Notes under the pieces: model-generated | Databases searched by the model: none | Told to the model about the DNA's origin: nothing | The model's input: only the letters and a program-made list of their open reading frames with translations | Position numbers and translations under genes: made by a program | Origin: Marsupella aquatica | Taxonomy: Eukaryota; Marchantiophyta | Assembly: GCA_973895155.1 (NCBI GenBank) | Contig: OZ316894.1 | Coordinates: 20,522,001 to 20,586,000 of the forward strand | DNA length: 64,000 nt | Direction of reading: 5' to 3' | In this document: piece by piece, positions 24,320 through 36,242 of the stretch | How the letters are laid out: the number at the start of each line of letters is the position of its first letter | How positions within the stretch are numbered: position 1 is the stretch's first letter

Positions 24320-27232
24320 ATGAAAGGAGGCAAACTGAGCAAAGTAGTACAGCGGTTGTCGATCTCCGTAGCGCTGCTCGCATTGTTTCGACTGTCTCTA
24401 GCAGTGAATCTCCCCTCTAATGAAGAACTTCACGCTCTTACAGATTTGGCTGGCACAAACGCAGCCGCAGCTGTGAAAGGCACTCTGGAAACCTGGAGAT
24501 TCGTGTGGGCCGACAACGGAACTTGGATAGGAGGCAATCCTTGCACTGGGTTCAAGGGCTTGAAATGCTGGAGCAAGACGAGCCATCTGAGAGTGCTCAA
24601 TGTAACATCTGCGGGTCTTCAAGGACCTATATCGCCGGCGTTTGGGAATCTCACTGCGTTGAACGAGCTGACTTTAGCGGAGAATCAGCTGTCTGGTGAC
24701 ATTGCACCCGTCCTAGCAACGCTGACCTGGATGAAGACATTAAGGCTAGAAGGAAACAATTTGACAGGATCCTTGTCCAATTGGGTTAAAAACATGCAAC
24801 TTCTGGAAGTGTTGAAGCTGGAAAGGAACTCCCTAAATGGCAATATTTCAACTGGAGTCTTCACTAACCTAACACGCCTGACGATCGTTGACATGTCAAA
24901 CAATTCTCTTTCAGGAGCTATCCCGGACGACCTCGTCAGCGTTCCTTCATTGCTGGTCCTGTTGTTGGGAGGGAATAACTTCACCGGGACAGTGCCGCCG
25001 TCTCTATCAAACTCGAGTCTCATTATGGTGGACCTGTCCGGCAATTCCTTGACAGGCAATCTGTCAAGACATTGGAACATGCCTAACTTAACATCTCTGG
25101 ATCTCTCAGGAAACAATCTTTCGGGTCCCATCCCTCAGCAGTTGCTCAACCTAAACGCGGGGAACTTCAAGCTGAATCTAGCGCAGAACAATTTCGTTGG
25201 GAATGTCTCAACAAACTATTCGAGTAAGTTCGGATGCAATGCGTTTGCTGGAAATCCAAGCCTGATTATGGAAGATTCGAAGTGCAACACAAGTAAAGCA
25301 ACTGTCATCGGCCGGCCACCGGCCATAACGCCACCCTCTGCTGAGACAAAAACTACCAAGGGCTTGAGCGCGCTCACAATTGTGGCACTGACAATCGGAG
25401 ACGTTGCTTTGCTGGTGATGTCTGTCGTTGGATTTGTGCTGTTCGGCATATGGTGGAGAAAGAAGGACCAGGACGGCGGCGATAATAAGCTGTATACCGC
25501 GTGGCCAAGTGCAAGCAAGGGTGATATCCCTTGGCCATCTGCAAGCAAGGGCGATCTCTATAGTAAAGACACTAGCGTAGTCACTGGAGGCTCAACATCT
25601 AGTGGAGCTCTTTCAGGTTCAGTCACCGAGGCGAGATCCAGCTTTGCAACAAAGCCAGAAGTAAAACCTGCCCTCAAATCTGTAGTCGGAATTATGGCTG
25701 ATCCCGGGAAGTATGACATGACGGCAGACCGTAGCATCAGCCATTCGTTCAGCTGTACTGACTTTGGATCTAATATCGTGATTCTCGACACGACATTGAC
25801 GCTCGAGTTCGACGATCTTTTGCGCGCAAAGGCCTTGGTATTGGGAGCTGGCAGCCACGGTGTCGTGTATATGGCGTGTCTGGACGACGGAGAAATGCTT
25901 GCGATCAAGAGGATTGAAGAACTGGCCCTTGCTGACGAACATGCTTTTGGCAAGCAGTGCGAGCAACTTGCAGAAGTCTTGCACCCGAACTTGCTGCAAC
26001 TGAGAGCGTACTGCTGGTCGCCCCAAGAGAAGCTGCTCGTCTCCGACTACATGGGGAATGGCAGCGTGTACGCTCTGCTTCACGGTAATTGAAGCTGCTT
26101 GACTTTCTCACGTAACAGTTCACTCTCTTGTCTGTCATTTATTTTATATTGACTTAGTCATAATGTCAATCAGTTTTCTCGCTCGTGATAAAGCTCAGTC
26201 CGAGCACAACATCAACTAGAAGTTTGCATCAACCCCGTCAGGATAGGGTTAGCACATGAATTTAAGCATTTGCTAGACCCGTCCTTTGGCCTTCATTGAC
26301 GGTCTGCAGAATTGAAGTAGCTTGATTAAATTTGCAGCTGCCGGCGAATTGAAGCGACCAATTCGTTAGTCTGCAAGTGAAGCAACGTACTACCGTATAC
26401 ATGATTCAAACTCGAATAAGTTCAATCCATTTAACATTATCACTTTATCTGAAGTAGAGCTCGTTTGTTGCCTACAACTGTTCTTGCAGAAGGGAAGGGC
26501 TCTCCAGAGAAATTGAGTGTCGACTGGGCTACGAGGCTTAAGATCGCCGTGGGCACGGCGAGGGCCTTGGCACATTTACACGATAGTGATATGGTTCATG
26601 GGAATATCAAAGCTAGCAACGTGCTGCTCGACGGGCAGTTTGAGCCCCGAGTGTCAGACTTCGGGATCGAGGCGCTGCTGCAGAAGCCTCTGCGGAAACA
26701 CTCTGCTGCAAGTGACGGATACCTGGCGCCAGAATTGTGCGCTTACAAGACCCACCGTAGGACTCAAGACGGCGATGTTTACAGCCTTGGGGTGTTTCTC
26801 TTGGAGCTGCTGACAGGGAAGAAGCCCGTGGAAAGCAGCGTGGCTCTGCCAGTATGGGTCCAGGAAATGACATTGGCCAACAGGACGGTGCAATTGTTCG
26901 ACCCAGCTCTAACATCAATGCATGTACTTCCAGCGCAAGATGTTCTGGAGTTTTTGGAGTTAGCTCAGGCCTGCGTCGCCACAGACGCAGCCGCGCGACC
27001 GAGTATAACAATTGTGCTCAGGACCTTAGAGTCCATCGTGCCAGGCTCAACAGCTCCTCGATCATATGTGAAGGATGACAACATTGACAGTGATATGTCA
27101 CTCCGTGAAACGGCAGATACCCCAATTTTGCCGGCGTTCGCCGTACCTGTTGAGGATGGTGACGAATACCATGATGATAGTGATGCTGCATCGCACAGCG
27201 AGGTTGCAAGCACCAATCCATTCTTGCCCTGA
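24320..27232 (+). CDS. LRR receptor-like kinase, LRR-III-type, predicted pseudokinase (two exons)
   Basis: Exons 24320-26084 and 26490-27232 join in phase 1 (CACG|gtaatt ... ttgcag|AAGGG) to give 835 aa. Order: signal peptide (about 1-28), LRRNT with paired Cys (GGNPCTGFKGLKC), about seven leucine-rich repeats (88-300), TM about 351-379, a Ser-rich juxtamembrane region, then a kinase domain. The glycine loop GAGSHG (509-514) and the VAIK-type Lys530 are present, and DFG is at 645-647. The catalytic loop reads HGN (625-627) instead of HRD, so the catalytic Asp is missing, as in many LRR-III members. Signalling is therefore probably by scaffolding with an active partner. A 5'-UTR acceptor (ttacag) ends two bases before the ATG. 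Ligand and pathway are unknown. Confidence 0.9.
26085..26489 (+). other. Intron of the receptor-like kinase gene
   Basis: 405-bp intron with a gtaatt donor and a pyrimidine-rich ttcttgcag acceptor. It falls after LLH in kinase subdomain V/VIa. It contains in-frame stops, so retention would truncate the kinase domain before the catalytic loop. Confidence 0.85.
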
Positions 27233-27375
27233 TTCCTTGTACCAGAGACAGATCAGGCAAGACCAGCAGATTCGTCTGCAATTAGTGGGAGTGCAGTTAA
27301 TTTCTTCGAATGGCAATTTGTATTCCAACGTCTCAACTCCTGTCACCTCCCCATTCGTATCGATAACGGTTGGAG

Positions 27376-27407
27376 CCTCTCCATTCGTATCGATACGAAT
27401 GGAGAGG
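27376..27407. repeat. 32-bp perfect palindrome in the 3' flank of the receptor kinase
   Basis: cctctccattcgtatc is followed immediately by its exact reverse complement, with no spacer, 144 bp after the stop codon. A partial direct copy (ccattcgtatcgata) lies at about 27350. In RNA it would form a perfect stem; in DNA it could extrude as a cruciform. Function unknown. Confidence 0.85.
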
Positions 27408-28981
27408 TCGATTCACATGCACAGTGGGCCGGGTCAGATGTGAACTTCAAGTACCACGTCGCAAAGGTCACACATCTCTGGCAGACTAAATCCTGCTGGC
27501 AACATTCATCTTCAACAAATTGTGGTAATTACACACTGTTGACGGCGTACATCCAATGCATCTGTCGATTTATCGACCACAGGACTGCACGGCAACAATT
27601 TTTCTCGAAATAAAAAAGCTCACGAGATCAAATCGTTCATCGGAGCTTCAATCTACGGCTTGAGCTACGAACTTCAATCTTGGGTCCTGGGATTTTGTTT
27701 GCTTTCTCGAGCGGTTCAATTCAAATGAAAGTTAGGGGTCGAGCTTCTAGGTCCTTTAGGGGAATTATTTCTGGTTACACTCGTCGCCAATTTTGAAACG
27801 CAACTTTGTGCTCATTTTAATGAATAATAAACGTTCATTTTGATGAACCTACTCCATTTGGTTTCAGAAATCTGAATATCATCAGTTTGCACAACCAGCT
27901 CAAATATGTTCCTCCGTCGACTTTAGGAGCATGTATATATGAGTACTTTGATAGCTCAACGTTTGCAAAGTGCAGGCTCATTTAGTATTCTGTAGACCTC
28001 GCGGTAATGGCTGCAAAGCTTTAAGCGGGTAAACTACGGTACTGCGTCTTGACATTGCCTCCCTCCATTCATAATAATTGTGAAGATTGTCCCCGTCGAT
28101 GGGATTACTTCCTGCACTACCAGTTGGCAATCATGCGATGTGGATACAATTCAATTCACTAGACGGACGGTTTCTCTGCTACATTCTGGCTCAGCTGGCA
28201 GAACGAGAACGTGTGGTTCAATGATTTGTCCTTCCGTAGTTTTCTTGGATTTGGACTCGATCCATTACGCAATTTGCTGGAAACTGATAAAAGGCCGGCG
28301 AGATAATTACTAGACGTTTGAAAGTCATCCTCATTACCAAGTACCTGGCCGGACTAATACTGCAGAAGCCAGCATTTGACCCCCGATTTGATCACGTCAA
28401 AATCCTGACCATGGACGTACGGTACTTTGATCCTTCACAAGGTAGAAGACGCCCGCACACTGTAGATCTGTGATTATTCTTACCGTATCTAAAAGTCCTA
28501 GGGTCTACAATGAGATGCGCCAGCATTTTATAAACTAGCTATCGCCGGGGCTATTGCTGTGTCTTTGATCCTATTGTTCTTTCCAGTATTCTTTAATTGA
28601 TCAGAGATTGATCATCATGAGTGTATTCTGATCGTTCCCGGTGGAGGGCCGTAGTTCCAATGGTTAGAGCATTAATTCCTGCCGTTTTAGTTAACTATCA
28701 CGTTTCTACGTTTTCTACTTCATGCCAGTCATTCAAGAATGACCCTGGGTTTGCTTGTTTTGAACAATGCGTGTGCTATTAGTTTGACAAGTAGAATCAA
28801 ATCGCATTTGTCGAGGCTCTCAGATCAGGCTTGGTGATTTCCTGTCATGAGCGCTTAAGACAAATCTTCATCTGAGTACGTAGAAGTTACGTAGAAGTGC
28901 GGTATGTACTTGCTAAGAATTAGGTCAACCTGTAGTTTTCATTGACAAAAATAGTTAAATATGGGGGTATAGACCTAACCA
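27408..28981. other. Intergenic stretch, nothing recognised
   Basis: Contains the end of the kinase 3' UTR and AT-rich DNA. A short A-box-like string (tggttagagca, near 28662) is present, but there is no matching B box or cloverleaf, so no tRNA is called. Confidence 0.4.
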
Positions 28982-29213
28982 TCTGAGCCAATAGCGAATC
29001 TGAGCTGAGACGGGGAATGAATCAATCCGAGTCAATTGAACATGTCACGGACAAACTTAGGACTTACGCTAATAAGTCTCACACACCATGCCATTCAGCA
29101 AGTTTCGTACTTCGTCAGATCAATCGACTCGACATGATCTGTGGCTATCGATTTATAGTTAAACCGTCGACTGCGCCAACCGATCCGTCAAGATTGTGGA
29201 TTCTCCGATCTAA

Positions 29214-29579
29214 CCAGCCTCGCTCAATGCCAGGACTCTGCGACTGATTGACATTGATTTGTTACCACTCTCTATCGACATTACAACTTTGAAAGCTCTT
29301 ATGTCTTTCATGCATGACGTCGGTGAAGAGCAGCCAGACGATTCAAAGTTCCGACTGAAATTCCTGTTTGACTTTCTATTGCTTCGACTTTTCGTAGACG
29401 AAGATAGATTCGCTAGGTACCGGATCGAGGAACAATTTCTGATTTCGGTTATACTCCGGTCGGCTACTGTTGGCATCCCAGTTGTGGATCCCGAGGTAAA
29501 GCAGCTGGAGACCTGGAGCAAGTTGATCCCGGAAACCAGCGAAAGAGACAGTCTGCTAGACTGGGCAAAGCTGGACTGA
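29214..29579 (+). CDS. Orphan open frame, possible exon or gene fragment
   Basis: The frame is open from 29214 (no ATG there; the first in-frame ATG is at 29301, giving 92 aa) to a TGA at 29577-29579. The translation has a soluble, protein-like composition with mixed acidic and hydrophobic residues (MSFMHDVGEEQPDDSKFRLK ... LLDWAKLD). An acceptor-like ccgatctaaccag precedes 29218, so this could be a terminal exon. I do not recognise the family. It lies between the 51-bp inverted repeats. Confidence 0.3.
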   Translation, partial: PASLNARTLRLIDIDLLPLSIDITTLKALMSFMHDVGEEQPDDSKFRLKFLFDFLLLRLFVDEDRFARYRIEEQFLISVILRSATVGIPVVDPEVKQLETWSKLIPETSERDSLLDWAKLD

Positions 29580-29764
29580 TCCCATTGCAATGAATCTCGC
29601 GATCATGTCATGTGGATGCGGCTCGCCACAAGCATCGCCCACTATGGCGGTCATGACACACATGTTGTAAGTGAGACTTTGAAAACTTTACAGTGTGTAG
29701 ATTGAAGAGTACAGAGGCAGTAGCTTACGTCAGTTGCCGTCATACACGCCGGTCTTTCTTCTAG

Positions 29765-30114
29765 CTAATGTAACTCCGACTACATCCGATCCGGTCATGT
29801 ACGCAGTGACAGTTACTGGATAGGGATCGACCGACTCGACCGACTCGCGCTGCTATTGATGCCTGATGTCCAGACGAACAAATGAAGAATATTGACCAAG
29901 AAACAGTGACTAAACTTTGTCCTCCATTCAATTCAAGGGTACCTAATGTAACTCCGACTACATCCCGTCATGTACGCAGTGACAGTTACTGGACAGGGAT
30001 CGACGAACGCGACCGACTCGCGCTGCTATTGATGCCTGATGTCCAGACGAACAAATGAAGAATATTGACCAAGAAACAGTGGCTAAACTTTGTCCTCCAT
30101 TCAATTCAAGGGTA
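29765..30114. repeat. 178-bp tandem direct duplication
   Basis: 29765-29942 is repeated at 29943-30114 beginning ctaatgtaactccgactaca, with a few substitutions and small deletions. Both copies include 'gtccagacgaacaaatgaag'. Non-coding. Confidence 0.85.
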
Positions 30115-31097
30115 TTTTTTGCATCAAGCTTCTGTAGCCAGCAAGCCTCCCTTCTCACTGTAGATATAAGCGAAGAAAGGTAAGGTTGGTGGTTCGTCAA
30201 GGAACGTCACGACTAGAGCAAACGTCGCGTGCTCTCACCTACCATGCAATGGAAGAGTTACAAAGGGATAAGAAATTTCGATTGGTCAACCTTAGCTGGA
30301 CGACTCATTGGAATTCTGGATTTCTGGCTGGAATGGTTGCTTTGCTAGCTGCATTTGGCACATCTTAGCCGGTTGAAACTAGTCACCCATTTTCACAATG
30401 AGTCGCATTTTAAAATCATTTAGTCCACCGATCGGGAAGGCCATCGATCAAGGCTGTTGTGTCCAAGCTTGCCAAAGTCCAATTTTGCAACTTGCTTCCT
30501 CCAGATTTGCCCCGGGGGAGACTAAGATTGAGTCTACGTGCGCGCTGATTGTTGCGATTCTAACAAATATCTCGTGCAGGAAGGTACGGGAATTGATGAA
30601 TGATTCAAAGGTCAAGTGTGCACACGTTGTTGGAAGACTGTCGGACAGGGTTTGACCTTGAACTCGGATTGATTCATTCCCCGTCTCAGCTCAGATTCGC
30701 TATTGGCTCAGAAATGATAGATGGAACTTACACTGATCGATGTATCTCCATATTCAGCAAGAACGATGCAACCGCATCATCGCTCATAGCCAGACATCGA
30801 TCGACCAGGTGACATTTTGCAGCTCGTATTTTAGTGGACAACGACTTACCAACAGAGCGCCAAAAGCTGTCAATAATCTTACCTCGATCAGTCTCCGACT
30901 CGGTAGCAGGGTGCGGGCCTAAAACCGGTCCAGATGGTCTAAGTACAGTTTGTGATGACCAACTGGCCTGTAAGACCTCTTCTGAATTGGCTCATTATTT
31001 TCATCTATTTCAGGTCTCATCGATGTGCTTATTAAAGTGAAGTGCTCCAAACACGAGACGTATGACAGTGTTATACCACTTCGTTGTAGACAACTTA

Positions 31098-34000
31098 TAA
31101 AAAAACTCTCAAGGACAAGATAAACTAGAAAATTCCTGAAGGTTTGAAGACGAGGATTGCGTATCTAGTAATTCGACCATTACCGCAACCCATATAAATT
31201 TGACCACGTCTTTCGGCCTCAAATTGGCCACGCCCAAACTTGCAGCATCGAGACAATCTGAGCCATTAATTCGAAGAAAGTTAGAAAGCTCATAGCACAT
31301 AGTCTCGTTTGGTTTGAGAGGTTGCGCTTAGGACCTTGGCTTTTCCTCGTGAACCCTAGTCCACCTACACCACAAGACCTCACAGGTCTCAAAAGAAATT
31401 TTCCTCCAAACAAATCTCCAAGACATGCAGGGATTCCTGTGACAAGGTATGTAGAATGGTAACGCTTCATCCCCGGAGGACTACTTTGGGGCCAGACAAG
31501 ATGACATTTGACAGTTTTCCTGTAGAATATTATATGAGGCCGACGAAATGTGCAAATACCACATCCCAAGCTTTATAAAATTTAAGCAGACGAGCTCCCT
31601 GATTAACAGTGAAAAGGACTCATTCAACATACGTCAGGAGCAAAATGGAGACAGGTAAGTACCTCGTAGTGAATGAGCTTCAATGTGTGGTCGGGTCGGC
31701 AGTCCTTACTGAGATTGTCCGTCAAGGACCACAATTACAGATACAATTTTGCTGTTCTACAATCCCATGTGGATGGCTTGTATATTCGGGTGGCTTGTAT
31801 ATTCGGGTCTTTCCTGACCATGGAGGCACGGTGACAAAAAATGTGCGAGGCGATATGTATAACCCGACCAATGTAACAACGCTATCCCCAACCTGGTGAA
31901 TGTCATCCTCTGCATCCAGCAATTAATCTGTCGTGCGTACTCTGTTCTAAATTAAGTGGCACTTCTCCTGGGGGTCTTAATCTGTCAAACTTACTGGCAC
32001 TTCTCATGGGGGCCTTAATCTCTCGCTTATTCTGTTGTAAATTTACTGGCACTTGTCATGGGGTCTGTAATTAGTTTTTGAGTAGAACACCTGTCACAGT
32101 CTCTATCCTTTTTGATGTTCTTTGGCACTTTTGTAATTTGGAAGTGATATATTTTTGAGTAAGGTGGTATAAGTTGGAGAAACATTTAAGAAGCTGTTTA
32201 ATTTGTACTTCACTCCCTTCCTGAATTTTCTCCTAATTTTGAGGGCATTTATGGAGAAAAAATGCACATGTCCAAGACATGTGATGCATTTTCAAGACAT
32301 TTGTGGAGAAAAATGGAACTTGATCATGAGTTCTGATTCTTCCCCTTGATTAATTGAAGCACACTGGAGCTAACTGAGTGACTATTTCAGCATAGGACAT
32401 AACGGGTTAATAAAATCCTCGAGCCGACCCAGATTTGGGAAAGTCAAACAGGGAATCTCTTAGGGGTTCATTCGAAGTTAGCAGACGACTTGAGTTGACT
32501 AGGAAAGTAGCAGACATGTATTACACTTCATGACTTGTGGTTCAGTGGCATGAGTGTTGCTCTTGTCTTATAGTTGCTAGGCAGATCGCTGAAGTTCAAC
32601 AAATAATACACTCGAATTCCACTGGGGCCTGATATGGAACCGGTGAGGAGCAACCGAGAAGAGATGTATGTAACTTGGAGGGAGGGCCAAAGATGCTGCC
32701 GGAGCGCGAATGCCGATATGAGTACGCTAGTTAGACCGCCAATTATTCTAATATTGACACATTTCGCCGACTGAGACGCCCAAAGTGTATATGATCGATA
32801 TTCGCTAGAATGTCGAATATCGGCAAATTGTGCTACACTTAATCAACTTGGCAAGTGAGCCAGACATCAGCAAGATGAGGGACTGTCTGTTCAAACTCAA
32901 GATCAGCTTGTATACAGCTCCCGGTCGAGAGAGTGTTGGTGGTAGCTTGAATTTTGACAGCTGATGTTCTTTGCGTCAAGGAAACGGTTGGGGGTCCGGG
33001 GAAATAGGTCAACGAGCAATAGGATTCACGAAGGCTTCCAGTCATCTGTCATTGGACACCTATCTATGCTATTCGTCAAGAAAAGTGTTCCAAGGAAAAA
33101 GGATTCAGGATCGGGACGACGGAACCTTGCTTGGTGGGAGCAATTAAATCACCGTACATTACTCTGGGGATTAAGTATGACAGGGCCTGTGATGGATCTG
33201 TGAAGAGGTGAATCTCAGAAACCCTGTTATAGGTAGCGTGACCTGTTATGCTAGTTTGAGCAGTGGTGTAACGATGAACGGATTGAAGTTAATTCTACTT
33301 CAACCTATCGCTGTTACCTGACGGTCCCCTTGCCATGAATTTGTGGGCATCTCGAACGTCATGGATAAGTTGTCTGACGAAATCTCCTGAATTGTTTTGT
33401 TCTATGTTTCTCTAAATTGATCGTCCCAAGTTTCGAGGACGGATATTATATTAATGTTCTAAAGAAGCGACCTCTCTCTTTGCCTCAAGAATGTACAGAG
33501 TGTCTATTCACCTGGCTAGCAGTGCTTTTGCGGGCAGTCAGTAGATGCCTCATCAGCACTCGGCTCCTTCTGGACAACTTCATCCCTTCTCTCGCGGAAA
33601 TGGCATCCCGAATTGCTCTACTGGACAGTCTCAAAGAAGCTACTCACTACAATTTGTAGAAAATACAATATTACGTCAAGATGATCAACAGCCGTCAGAT
33701 GTAAATTAAAGATACCCGGTTATTACGGGATCTCATGCAAACTTTGTAGTGTATAGTGCGGCTGATCTGCAAACGTAGGATTTAGGGGTCTATTGTGATC
33801 CATTGATTATTTCAGGGTCTTCCTTCCTCGGACCTTCCCAGGGGAGACTCGCGTGACTATTTATTGTGGGGCCCGCTGTCTGCTTTGGGATTGAATTCAC
33901 TTAGTCAGTAAACCTGAATACTTTCTTCACATTCTCGGGATTCATTCTTAGCAGGTTTTATGAACCTGAATACTTTCTCCACATTGTCGGGATTCATTTT

Positions 34001-34690
34001 TAACAGGTTTTATGGTTTGCTTCAGGAGATTCTTCTGGCTAATCCACGGGTCTTGACGTGCAGGATCGCTGGCCATATATGAGACTATTTACATCCATAT
34101 CCAGCAACAGCGGCTGCTCGAGGATTTCAACAACTGTCCAACTTGGAACCCGGGGACAACCGGGGGGACAACGAGAGGTACGATCCGTCCTTCTCTGCAT
34201 GTATACAGGTCTCGACTGTGCAAAAGCACCTCGATCTCTCCTCATATCAGTAACAGTTTATCATGGGACATCGAGTCTCTTTCCTAGCTACGTGTCTCGG
34301 ATACGATGTGTCATAGATCACCCGAAAATTCGAACTTAGGATTAGATTCTGGATTACAAGCATGTCCAGAAGTGGTCCAATCATATAGTGCGCATCCCGT
34401 GATAGATGTCATACACGCTGTTGTGCAATAAGTGCAATTTCTGACAAGTAACGTTGGCCTGTACGTGATTTAGACTGCTGAGGAGTTGAAGCGTTGAATC
34501 GATTGAAACTGGTAAATAGTATCAATGCCACTGATGGTGACACACTCAGGCTGGACGGCAAGGTTGCTATTATAACCGGAGCAGCTGGTGGGATCGGCAC
34601 TGAAGTATTGAAGCACTTTGCAGCAAACGGAGCTCAAGTCATACTGGCGGATGTCTCAGACGAGATTAGACATACAAAAGCCCAGAAATA
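31098..34690. repeat. Segmental duplication, copy A (direct)
   Basis: This block is collinear with 46390-49999. Shared landmarks in the same order include 'ctcaaggacaagat', 'caaaatggagacaggt', 'tagttgctaggcagatcg', 'gctgatgttctttgcgtcaa', 'caacctatcgctgtt' and the start of an SDR coding frame. Offset between copies is about 15.3-15.7 kb, varying with indels. Most is non-coding; short frames such as 33417-33659 recur in diverged form in the other copy. Confidence 0.8.
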
Positions 34691-34691
34691 G
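34494..34691 (+). pseudogene. Truncated short-chain dehydrogenase (SDR) N-terminus, copy A
   Basis: The frame encodes the start of a classical SDR: LDGKVAIITGAAGGIG is the TGxxxGxG NAD(P)-binding motif, followed by HFAANGAQVILADVSDEI, where the Asp after the second strand is typical of NAD preference. It ends at a TAG at 34689-34691 and the downstream sequence no longer matches an SDR. Catalytic Tyr and Lys are absent, so this is a 5' fragment. It corresponds to the start of the SDR copy at 49929-55916. Known relatives are the ABA2/zerumbone-synthase type plant SDRs; the precise substrate cannot be inferred. Confidence 0.8.
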
Positions 34692-35649
34692 TCTCGAGCT
34701 CGCACTATGTTTTGCCTTCAAGTCGAGTCATTCAAGAATCACGATATTCGGTCCAAAGTCAGAACATCTTTTCCGCAACATGACCTCTCAATAGTTTAGA
34801 AGTAAAAAGATCCAAGCAGTTAGTGACACACCAACGATCATGGGCTTTACCCACATCCCAAGTCTAGTGGGCTTTACCCACACGGATTTCAACGATCGTT
34901 TCTTGGACACATTTGAAAGTTGTTCATAAACAGAGGACCAATTTTGTGATCAAGCCCAAGCCCAAGCGAGTGGGCTACCCTAGTGATCAATTATTTCCTT
35001 CAGGTCAAGTCCAATTGTAGTTTTGGGCACCCCACCCATATGTATCATTTCCTACCATTTCGTCCCAGAGTCGCTGTCTGAGAACATTTCCAGGAATAGC
35101 CTGGCAATCTGTGAAACTTAATCTTGACGAAGCCGTCTCTAATGATTGGGAAGGACAACGCAGTGCTACTGTAGTAGCCAGAACCAGAATTGACTGTTTT
35201 AAAACTTTCGGAAATATGAGATGGTCGTTCTGCGGAGATTGAAAATATGTAGGAAATGGAGAGATTTGGAATGTCATTCTTTTTATAATACAGGAAAAAC
35301 GGGGACCTATTTGTATCAGTTGAAAGGGCAAGATAGCCAAAGCCAAAGCAAACTCAACAAAATAACCTGTGCGGATGAGACACTTCCTCTACCAAGGAAC
35401 CTGACAAACTATTGTATCAGGGGATGCCACCCTAATGTGAATACCACATGGTTATAAAATTAATACTCTTACGATTTATTTGATACGCGTGTTTGTATAA
35501 CATTACCCGACAAAGCCAAGTGAAGGCGATTCGTCTTAATTTTTGGTACTCTTTCTCTCTTCACAATGTTGAATGAAATCAAACATGCATTAGCTGCCTT
35601 ATTTAAAGAATATTTAATGCATTAAATGATTTTTCGCTTTGTAATTTTC
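34692..35649. other. Spacer between copy A and the inverted duplication
   Basis: No gene recognised. A short direct repeat 'gtgggctttacccacac' occurs near 34840-34880. AT-rich. Confidence 0.4.
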
Positions 35650-36074
35650 AGGGATATTTGTGGAAAAGAATGTAGAGTCATGAGTTGCATTGACTCATTA
35701 TCGAGTTTGTCCTCTTCTTTACTAAAATTAGTGAAAATGCAAACCTCTCAGGATTTTTAATGTAGCAACTTCCTGTTGCGAGAGCATTATGGACCATGTC
35801 CCTCGAAACTGAAGCTAATGTCCTCTTTTTTTCAGGGCTCATGGCCTAGAGTGCACTTTAACAATTCTGACTCACCATGCCCTTCCACCGTACAACACTT
35901 TATTAGAGTCATTAGAAGGAGGCCCACTGACTTATTGATCGATAATTAAGCAAAAAGCATTTCTTGAACATATTGCAAGATATAAAGATATAAGGATCCC
36001 TGAAAGAAAGTACATTAGATTGCATTGTTGTGTTTCCCTCTCCACTGAACAACATATCTCAACTCAATGTTAAT

Positions 36075-36242
36075 TTATGTTCTAGAACTTGGACGGAACT
36101 CTCCTGTCTTCGGCTGTGAATCCCATTTTTTCTCAACGCTCTCCTGGGGCTTCCATTCTTTCTTCGCGTACTCTGCCTTGGGCTGTGAATCCCAATTCTT
36201 TTGGACGTCCTCCTTGGGCTTCCACTCTTGCTTCTCGTCTGT
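36075..36242 (-). other. Conserved 55-codon frame after the stop, left copy
   Basis: Directly after the TAG the same frame continues for 55 sense codons to TAA. The translation has three Trp/Lys units (QEWKPKED ... [17 protein letters not shown] ... KKWDSQPK) and ends PSSRT. The right copy has a frame of exactly the same length and largely the same residues. It could be the ancestral C-terminus cut off by a nonsense mutation, or a read-through extension. Confidence 0.6.

Larger units (their letters stand above)
28982..30712. mobile_element. Candidate 1.73-kb element bounded by perfect 51-bp inverted repeats
   Basis: The 51 bases at 28982-29032 (starting tctgagccaatagcgaatct) recur as an exact reverse complement at 30662-30712. 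Perfect identity over 51 bp at 1.6 kb spacing indicates a recent event. The interior holds an orphan frame (29214-29579) and a 178-bp direct duplication. The flanks, aacca on the left and aatga on the right, are not a clear target-site duplication, so a local inverted duplication is as likely as a DNA transposon. Confidence 0.45.

Noticed and set aside
28655-28730. tRNA-like A-box string tggttagagca
   Set aside because: No B box, acceptor stem or anticodon arm could be folded.
32520-32640. Possible tRNA-derived SINE (ttgtggttcagtggcatgag), also present near 48130
   Set aside because: The two copies are explained by the A/C segmental duplication and no convincing B box or A-rich tail was found.
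33417-33659. 80-codon frame with a similar 68-codon frame at 49208-49414
   Set aside because: Similarity is fully explained by the segmental duplication; the frames differ in start and end and show no motif.
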